NCBI GenBank assembly: GCA_035525905.1
Contig: DATLDK010000043.1
Span: 1 to 5,552, forward strand
Origin: Gaiellasilicea sp035525905
GTDB lineage: Bacteria > Actinomycetota > Thermoleophilia > Gaiellales > Gaiellaceae
Length of the DNA stretch: 5,552 nucleotides
Direction: 5' to 3'
The first letter of the stretch is position 1. Each line of letters opens with the position of its first letter. A model generated the notes under the pieces. It saw only the letters and a list, made by a program, of their open reading frames with translations, was not told the DNA's origin and ran no database searches. Shown here piece by piece: positions 1 through 5,552 of the stretch. The translations under genes were made by a program, and so were the position numbers.

Positions 1-1332
<1,332 letters not shown>

Positions 1333-3222
1333 GTGCCGGAGCCCCGCGCCACCTATCGGCTCCAGCTGGGTCCCGGGCTCGGCTTCCGCCAGGCGCGCGA
1401 GCTCGTTCCGTACCTGAGCGACCTGGGCGTGTCGCATCTCTATCTCTCTCCCTCGCTCCAGGCGCGCTCGGAGTCGACGCACGGCTACGACGTAGTCGAC
1501 CCGACGCGCGTCTCGGAGGAGCTCGGTGGCGAAGACGAGCTCCGCGCGCTCTGCTCGGCGGGGCTCGACGTCGTGCTCGACATCGTCCCGAACCACATGG
1601 CGACGAGCGAGGAGAACCCGTTCTGGCGCGACCCTCTGTGGCGCGCGAAGTTCTTCGACCTCGATTGGCGCACCGGCGCCCATCGCCGTTTCTTCGATGT
1701 CGGTGAGCTCGCCGGCGTGCGGATGGAGGATCCGGAGGTGTGGGAGGTCACGCACGAGAAGATCGTCGAGCTCGCCCAGGAAGGTCTCATCGACGGGGTG
1801 CGAGTCGACCATCCGGACGGGCTGGCGAATCCCCGGCGTTACCTGGAGCGGCTGCGCGAGGCCGGGATCGAGCGGATCTGGGTCGAGAAGATCCTCGAGG
1901 GCGGCGAGAGGCTGCGGCCCGAGTGGCCCGTCGAGGGGACGACGGGTTACGAGTTCCTGAACGACGTCACGGCGCTCTTCGCCGCTCCGAGTGCCGAGGA
2001 GCCCCTGACCCGACTGTACGAGGAGCTGGCCGGCGACCGCCGGCCCTTCGCCGAGATCGCCGGTGAGGCCAAGCTGGAGCAGGCCCGAACGACGTTTGCC
2101 GACGAGGTCGCTCAGCTCGCGGGGAAGCTGCACTTCCCCGCGGACATCGCCCGGGCCCTCGCCTCCTTCCACGTTTACCGCACCTATGTCCAGCCCGGCA
2201 CGGGCCTCGTCACCGCCGAGGACCGCGCTGCGATCGAGGAAGCCCACCTCCCCGAGGAGCTTGCCCGGATCCTGCTGCTCGAGGAGCGCGGTCACGACGC
2301 CTTCGTTGTCCGCTTCCAGCAGACGACGCCGCCCGTGCACGCGAAGGGCGTCGAGGACACAGCCTTCTACCGCTGGAACCGCTTCGTCGCGCTCAACGAG
2401 GTGGGCGGAGACCCGGGCCGCTTCTCGATCTCGGTGGCGGAGTTCCACGAGGCAAACCTGGCTCGGCCGCCGGGCGGGCTCCTGGCGACGACGACGCATG
2501 ACACCAAGCGCAGCGGCGACGTACGCGCGAGGCTCGCTGCTCTCACGAGCGACACCGCCGCCTGGGAAGCGCTCGTCCGGCCCCGCTTGGAGGGCTGGAC
2601 CGACCCCAACGAGGCCTACCTGATCCTGCAGACGGTGGTCGGTGGCTGGCCGCTGACGCCAGAGCGGCTCGAGCAGTATCTCGAGAAGGCGCTCCGGGAG
2701 GCCAAGGTCAACACAAACTGGATCGACCAGAACGACGAGTGGGAGGCCGGCGCAAAGTCATTTGCGGTCTCGCTGCTGGAGGACGAGGAGATCCTGACGT
2801 ACGTCGAGTCGATCCGCGAGCGGGCCAAGGAGATCGTGCTCGGGACGACACTGCTCAAGCTGACGTCGCCGGGCGTGCCCGACATCTACCAGGGCGACGA
2901 GCTGCCGTTCTTCGCCCTCGTCGATCCGGACAATCGGCGGCCCGTGGACTGGCAGCTGCGAGGAAGGTTGCTGGCCGGAGAACCGCCGCCGAAGCTCGAT
3001 CTGATCCAGCGGACGCTGAGGCTGCGCGAGCGGCGGCCGGCGGCCTTCGGCGGCGGCTACGACCCGCTCGAGGCGGGCGAGGACGTCTGCGCGTTCACGC
3101 GTGGCGGCGAGGTGCTCGTTGCCGTGGCAGTCCGCGGCGGGCTCGAGGGCTTCCGGGCACCGGCGGGGGAGTGGCGCGACGTCTTTCGCACGAACGGGAT
3201 CGTCCTCGCCGAACGCGTCTAG
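1333..3222 (+). CDS. treY: Maltooligosyltrehalose synthase TreY (GH13), compact form
   Basis: TreY isomerises the reducing-end alpha-1,4 bond of malto-oligosaccharides to alpha,alpha-1,1, giving maltooligosyltrehalose (EC 5.4.99.15), the first step of the TreYZ trehalose route. The 629-residue product opens with RATYRLQLGPGLGFRQA, the usual TreY N-terminus. It has LSPSLQARSESTHGYDVVDP (39-58), DIVPNHM (Asp83), GVRVDHPDGL (nucleophile Asp159), WVEKIL (acid/base Glu185), MAKGVEDTAFYR-like HAKGVEDTAFYR (336-347), NEVGGDPGRF, THDTKRS (Asp390), LKLTSPGVPDIYQG (508-521) and DPDNRRPVDW. All catalytic positions are present. GTG at 1333 directly follows the glgX TAG and no Shine-Dalgarno is visible, so translation is probably coupled. 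An in-frame stop sits immediately upstream, so no earlier start exists. At 629 residues it is shorter than the roughly 700-830 residues usual for TreY: the segment between FFDLDW (108-112) and RRFFDV (118-123) is nearly absent. No treZ follows; the next gene is convergent. Confidence 0.96.
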   Translation: MPEPRATYRLQLGPGLGFRQARELVPYLSDLGVSHLYLSPSLQARSESTHGYDVVDPTRVSEELGGEDELRALCSAGLDVVLDIVPNHMATSEENPFWRDPLWRAKFFDLDWRTGAHRRFFDVGELAGVRMEDPEVWEVTHEKIVELAQEGLIDGVRVDHPDGLANPRRYLERLREAGIERIWVEKILEGGERLRPEWPVEGTTGYEFLNDVTALFAAPSAEEPLTRLYEELAGDRRPFAEIAGEAKLEQARTTFADEVAQLAGKLHFPADIARALASFHVYRTYVQPGTGLVTAEDRAAIEEAHLPEELARILLLEERGHDAFVVRFQQTTPPVHAKGVEDTAFYRWNRFVALNEVGGDPGRFSISVAEFHEANLARPPGGLLATTTHDTKRSGDVRARLAALTSDTAAWEALVRPRLEGWTDPNEAYLILQTVVGGWPLTPERLEQYLEKALREAKVNTNWIDQNDEWEAGAKSFAVSLLEDEEILTYVESIRERAKEIVLGTTLLKLTSPGVPDIYQGDELPFFALVDPDNRRPVDWQLRGRLLAGEPPPKLDLIQRTLRLRERRPAAFGGGYDPLEAGEDVCAFTRGGEVLVAVAVRGGLEGFRAPAGEWRDVFRTNGIVLAERV

Positions 3223-3228
3223 CGCTCT

Positions 3229-4098
3229 TTACGGCCAGGCGCTCGAGCGTGGATTCCGGTCCAGCGGGCCGCCGTCGCGACACGCGGAGCTGCGGAAAGC
3301 CGGCGGCAGCTGCTGGTACCACAGCTGCCACGCCTGAAGCGCGAGCTCCGTCGCGTACGCCGCTCCCCAGCCGGCTGCGCGGACGAGCGGCCGGACACGC
3401 TGGACCGCATCGCACACCACTTCGGCCTCGGAGGCGCTCGGCGCCTTCAAGTGCTCGGCCTGGTGGGTCAAGACCATGAGCGCCTCCGCGATCTCGAAGT
3501 TTTCGTAGCTCAGTGGTGTCGGTCGCAGCCGGCGCAGATACGCACGGAGCGCGGCGCAGACGCCGGGGTCGAGGTCGATGCGGTTCCTCGCCGTGTCGGC
3601 GATGCCCTTGAGCGATGCCTCCTCACCGCCGCGGACGAGCGCGTACTGCTCCAAGAATGGCGTCCAGCCGAGGGACTGCCAGCAATAGACGTCGGCCCGC
3701 ACGCCGACGCTCGAGCTCGCGATCTCCGAGATGTCGCGGCGCCGGTGGGGCTGTAGGAGATCGTCGTGCGCGCCGATCAGCGCCCGCACGACGTCGGCCT
3801 TGCCCTGCCGCCACCGGACCGGACTCAGGCGGGCGCAGCCGCCTCGCGCGGCCGCCGCCACCGGCCGGAGCCTCTCCTGCGCCGGCTCTCCCACGGCATC
3901 GTCGAACATCGACTCGCAATCGGCCCGCGACAGCACCAGGCCCGACTGCAGCGAGGCGTCGATGCCGTCGGACCACGCCCTGTAGGTGCCGAGCCACTCG
4001 ACCTCCGTCGCGTCCGTCCAAGGACTCCAGGCGAAGAGTCCGATGAGCGCCGCGATGAGGGTGATAGCGCCGAGAACCCCGAGCAGGGGCCGCTTGAG
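3229..4098 (-). CDS. Uncharacterised membrane-anchored protein with HQAEH motif; start codon not canonical
   Basis: The function is unknown. The certain part runs from a GTG at 3936 to TAA at 3231-3229 (235 codons), but the same frame stays open back to a TGA at 4158-4156. Its upstream part encodes K-R, then a hydrophobic helix (residues 5-24, LLGVLGAITLIAALIGLFAW) and SPW, which looks like an N-terminal membrane anchor with an external domain. A strong Shine-Dalgarno (4112-4104) lies 7 nt before codon 4098, yet that codon is CTC and no ATG, GTG or TTG exists in frame upstream of 3936. I chose 4098 because of the ribosome site and the KR-helix; 3936 is the first formal start. Numbered from 4098, the external domain has six cysteines (61, 88, 139, 181, 229, 273), HQAEH at 212-216 with Glu224 and Glu226 after it, and a CRDGGPLD tail ending in AWP. 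From memory this resembles uncharacterised actinobacterial proteins that carry HExxH at this place, so it may be a metallopeptidase-like fold with a changed active site. The frame is secure; function and start are not. Confidence 0.75.
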   Translation of the reverse strand, partial: LKRPLLGVLGAITLIAALIGLFAWSPWTDATEVEWLGTYRAWSDGIDASLQSGLVLSRADCESMFDDAVGEPAQERLRPVAAAARGGCARLSPVRWRQGKADVVRALIGAHDDLLQPHRRRDISEIASSSVGVRADVYCWQSLGWTPFLEQYALVRGGEEASLKGIADTARNRIDLDPGVCAALRAYLRRLRPTPLSYENFEIAEALMVLTHQAEHLKAPSASEAEVVCDAVQRVRPLVRAAGWGAAYATELALQAWQLWYQQLPPAFRSSACRDGGPLDRNPRSSAWP

Positions 4099-4103
4099 GC
4101 CCG

Positions 4104-4112
4104 TTCCTCCCC
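4104..4112 (-). promoter_or_regulatory. Strong Shine-Dalgarno (GGGGAGGAA) of the membrane-anchored protein gene
   Basis: Read on the minus strand, GGGGAGGAA contains a perfect GGAGG core (4110-4106). Seven bases later, at 4098, comes codon CTC followed by AAG CGG and the hydrophobic helix. The spacing is ideal for initiation at 4098 and leaves 3936, which has no such site, as a poor start. The site therefore argues that the real protein includes the membrane helix, even though codon 4098 is not a normal initiator. Confidence 0.6.
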
Positions 4113-4209
4113 AATGTGATTCAGACAGCGGTGAAGCCTCTCCGATCGATCGCGCTCACACGTCTCTTCGACGCGCGACCACGCCCGAAGTTTGGCGTCC
4201 GACCGGTGC

Positions 4210-4617
4210 TTACTTGTTCGCGATCACGCGCTGGGCGAAAACCCACACCTGACCTTCGGGATCTGTGGCGGTGAACCGCCGATCTCCCGCCGGAGAGAGT
4301 TCGAGATCAGTGACGTCGGCGCCGGCCTGCTTGGCTCGTGCGTGAAGTGACTCGACATCCTCGACGTAGACGTGAACCATCGAGGGCGGAAAGACCTCGA
4401 GTGTGCGTGGACTCGAGAAACCCTCGCCAGCCTGGCCGACCATGACCAATCCGTCTTCCGCGAGAAGAAGCTCATTGTGTGATCGCCCTGCGGCGCCGAT
4501 CTCCGAACGGCGAAGCTCGAACCCGAACGTCCGCTGGAGGTAGTCGATCGCGGCCGCCGCGTCCTCATACAACAGGTAGGGGGACACGCGTGGATACCCG
4601 GGAGGTGGGTTTGACAT
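4210..4617 (-). CDS. VOC (glyoxalase/bleomycin-resistance-fold) family protein
   Basis: This is a small cytoplasmic protein of the vicinal-oxygen-chelate superfamily; its substrate cannot be told from sequence. The 135 residues form two beta-alpha-beta-beta-beta halves. The first is VSPYLLYEDAAAAIDYLQRT FGFE (11-34) followed by SHNELLL (46-52). The second is MVHVYVEDVESLHARAKQAG (80-99), with GDRRFTATDPEGQVWVF (111-127) as the last strands. His47, Glu49 and His82 sit where metal ligands often lie, but the usual DPEGH ending reads DPEGQ, so metal-dependent catalysis is uncertain. I chose the ATG at 4617 because it starts just before the fold and 11 nt after the stop of the upstream acetyltransferase-like gene. 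A longer in-frame start at 4683 would lie inside that gene and adds residues foreign to the family. There is almost no Shine-Dalgarno, so translational coupling to the upstream gene is likely. The fold is secure; the biological role (resistance, detoxification or other) is open. Confidence 0.9.
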   Translation of the reverse strand: MSNPPPGYPRVSPYLLYEDAAAAIDYLQRTFGFELRRSEIGAAGRSHNELLLAEDGLVMVGQAGEGFSSPRTLEVFPPSMVHVYVEDVESLHARAKQAGADVTDLELSPAGDRRFTATDPEGQVWVFAQRVIANK

Positions 4618-4628
4618 CGTCCGAGCTA

Positions 4629-5078
4629 TCACGCTCGCTGCGCGTACTTGACCGTGGCGAATGGCCAGTCTGACTCGAGCCACTCAGCAACGGCCCGCCA
4701 GAGCGGAGTGTCTAGGTGTGCGTGGCTCTCCCGCACCCACGAGAGGACGGAGGCGGCGTCGTCCGTGTCGCGGAGCGGGTAGATGTAGACGCACCCGATC
4801 ACCGCACGGGTGACCGGATCGAGCACCGTGTACGTGAACCCCTTGCGGTTGCGGAAGTCGTCGGCGTGGCGCTGCAGATCGGCGCGGTTCTCGTCCCGCG
4901 TCATCTCTCGCGGCCAGGAGCCAGCGGGGAACCCCGGCGTTCCCGCAATGTGCTCCATCGACGACGTCCAGGCCTCGTAATCCTGCTCGTTGTGCTCGGG
5001 CCGGAGCGGTTCGAGCACGAACTCTGAAGTCTCGAGCGCGAGCGGGACATCGAATTCGGGCGGGACGAACTCGGCCAC
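4629..5078 (-). CDS. GNAT-like N-acetyltransferase family protein
   Basis: This 149-residue protein is probably a cytoplasmic GNAT-fold protein that would transfer an acyl group from acyl-CoA to an unknown amine. It begins FVPPEFDVPLALET and continues with a beta strand EFVLEPLRPEHN (19-30) and AWTSSMEHIAGTPGF (36-50). Then come an arginine-rich helix ending in RKGFTYTVLDP (78-88), the strand AVIGCVYIYPL (92-102), SVLSWVRES (110-118) and a C-terminal WPFATVKYA. These blocks match, from memory, a widespread uncharacterised actinobacterial and proteobacterial family. The classical pyrophosphate-loop motif (R/Q-x-x-G-x-G/A) is not recognisable after SWVRES, so acetyl-CoA binding is inferred from the family only. 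The GTG at 5078 is the first possible start, because an in-frame TAG lies at 5090-5088. AGGA at 5089-5086 gives a Shine-Dalgarno 7 nt upstream. It is the first gene of a two-gene unit with the VOC protein. The gene is secure, the enzymatic activity moderately so. Confidence 0.88.
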   Translation of the reverse strand: MAEFVPPEFDVPLALETSEFVLEPLRPEHNEQDYEAWTSSMEHIAGTPGFPAGSWPREMTRDENRADLQRHADDFRNRKGFTYTVLDPVTRAVIGCVYIYPLRDTDDAASVLSWVRESHAHLDTPLWRAVAEWLESDWPFATVKYAQRA

Positions 5079-5232
5079 GAACCGATCCTAGGGCCTGTTA
5101 CGCGTTCGCGGATGCGCCTGCAGAAGCGAGGCTATCGGCAGGTCGTTTCGGCCAGCGTGCGGGAGTGTCGCCCGGAGGCGTGGCCGGTCACCGGATGGGT
5201 AAGAAGGGTGAATCGCACGGAAGTGTGTCTAG
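5079..5232. other. Divergent intergenic region, 154 bp
   Basis: This gap separates the minus-strand acetyltransferase-like gene from the plus-strand secreted-protein gene, so it should hold promoters for both directions. I looked for -35 and -10 boxes and found only weak matches, such as TAAGAA near 5201 on the plus strand, so no promoter is called. No clear inverted repeat or RNA structure stands out. Confidence 0.5.
5086..5089 (-). promoter_or_regulatory. Shine-Dalgarno AGGA of the acetyltransferase-like gene
   Basis: AGGA on the minus strand lies 7 nt before the GTG at 5078. It supports this GTG as the start, which is already forced by an in-frame TAG overlapping the same place (5090-5088). 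No convincing -35/-10 promoter could be picked out farther upstream. Confidence 0.5.
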
Positions 5233-5552
5233 ATGAGAGGCCGCATAGCCCTGGTCTGGCTCGCCCTGACCCTCCTTGCACTGGCCGTGAGCGGGTCCGC
5301 CTCGACGCGGCCCCGTGCTGGGCTCGGTCTGCGCATCGAGACGCTCGACGGTTCACTGGTCAGGGTCGGCTCGATGGAGTCGTCTGCGCTCTATGGGGTG
5401 CGGTTGAGGGTGACGCTTCGCCTCCCTTCCGCCTCGGCCGCTCTGCGCACCTATCCAAGTGAAATTCGGATCACCCACTTTGCGGTGTCGAAGGCCGGAA
5501 GACGGTGGTGGGCGGCGCGAGCCTCGATCGATCGAGCACCGTGGCTCGTGCC
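5233..5552 (+). CDS. Secreted protein of unknown function with signal peptide, 3'-truncated by window edge
   Basis: I do not recognise this protein. The first 106 codons are present and remain open to the right edge. The ATG at 5233 is the first possible start, because the codon just before it (5230-5232) is an in-frame TAG. A weak Shine-Dalgarno GGAAG (5219-5223) lies 9 nt upstream. The N-terminus is a textbook signal peptide: MRGR, a hydrophobic core IALVWLALTLLALAV (residues 5-19) and SGSAS, with likely cleavage after Ala23. There is no cysteine that would make it a lipoprotein. The mature part begins with STRPRAG and then alternates polar and hydrophobic residues (YGVRLRVTLRLP at 54-65, EIRITHFAVS at 77-86), which suggests beta-strands. 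It is transcribed away from the acetyltransferase-like gene, so no operon partner is visible. An overlapping ORF in another frame (5112-5462) lacks these properties. I am fairly confident that it is a real exported protein; no function can be assigned. Confidence 0.75.
   Translation, partial: MRGRIALVWLALTLLALAVSGSASTRPRAGLGLRIETLDGSLVRVGSMESSALYGVRLRVTLRLPSASAALRTYPSEIRITHFAVSKAGRRWWAARASIDRAPWLV

Noticed and set aside
3240..3249. Palindrome CGCTCGAGCG near the convergent stops, considered as a terminator.
   Set aside because: The stem would be three to four pairs with a tiny loop and no following T-run on either strand, and it lies inside the coding sequence of the minus-strand gene.
2739..3479. 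Plus-strand open frame spanning the end of treY and the convergent gene.
   Set aside because: It is an Arg/Ala-rich shadow frame that overlaps two well-supported genes.
3623..4114. Minus-strand open frame starting at TTG 4114, overlapping the membrane-anchored protein gene.
   Set aside because: Its start overlaps the Shine-Dalgarno itself, and the product is Arg/Gly/Ala-rich with no hydrophobic or structured segment. The neighbouring frame has the membrane helix and the conserved-looking domain.
4618..4683. Longer start for the VOC protein at 4683.
   Set aside because: The extra 22 residues lie inside the upstream acetyltransferase-like gene and precede the normal N-terminus of the family; ATG 4617 fits better.
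5112..5462. Plus-strand open frame overlapping the secreted-protein gene.
   Set aside because: It lacks a signal peptide and any ordered pattern, and the frame starting at 5233 has a clear signal peptide and stays open to the edge.
5523..5536. Perfect 14-bp palindrome CTCGATCGATCGAG; a related CGATCGATCG lies at 4143-4152.
   Set aside because: The first is inside a coding frame (Ser-Ile-Asp-Arg region), and GATCGATC-like palindromes are frequent by chance in GC-rich DNA. Two copies with no shared flanks do not make an operator.

Overview
The window is clearly GC-rich, with coding third positions dominated by G and C and GTG used as a start codon. Together with the look of the proteins this suggests an actinobacterium. 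A Thermoleophilia/Gaiellales-like lineage is my guess from remembered family resemblance and is not proven by the sequence. There are no RNA genes, CRISPR arrays, insertion sequences or integration sites that I can support.

Layout. (1) Bases 1-1332 (+) carry the C-terminal part of a glycogen debranching enzyme (GlgX/TreX-type, GH13), cut by the left edge of the window. (2) Bases 1333-3222 (+) carry a complete but unusually compact maltooligosyltrehalose synthase (TreY), which starts on the base after the glgX stop codon. (3) On the minus strand, ending only 6 bp from the treY stop, is an uncharacterised membrane-anchored protein (3229 to about 4098). It has six cysteines, an HQAEH zinc-site-like motif, and a strong Shine-Dalgarno sequence that is not followed by a recognised start codon. 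(4) Bases 4210-4617 (-) encode a VOC/glyoxalase-fold protein. (5) Bases 4629-5078 (-) encode a GNAT-like protein. Genes 5 and 4 form a tight pair, transcribed 5 then 4. (6) Bases 5233-5552 (+) start a secreted protein that runs off the right edge.

How the genes work together. GlgX removes alpha-1,6 branches from glycogen and frees linear malto-oligosaccharides. TreY then turns the reducing end into a trehalose unit, and TreZ, which is not in this window, would release trehalose. The back-to-back glgX-treY arrangement is therefore a glycogen-to-trehalose module, with the debranching enzyme probably playing the TreX role. The minus-strand genes have no visible link to this pathway.

I see no convincing new multi-gene system. 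The points most worth checking are the apparently missing start codon and altered zinc motif of the membrane-anchored protein, the shortened TreY, and the absence of treZ directly after treY. No stretch longer than 300 bases lacks a gene; the largest gaps are 4099-4209 and 5079-5232.
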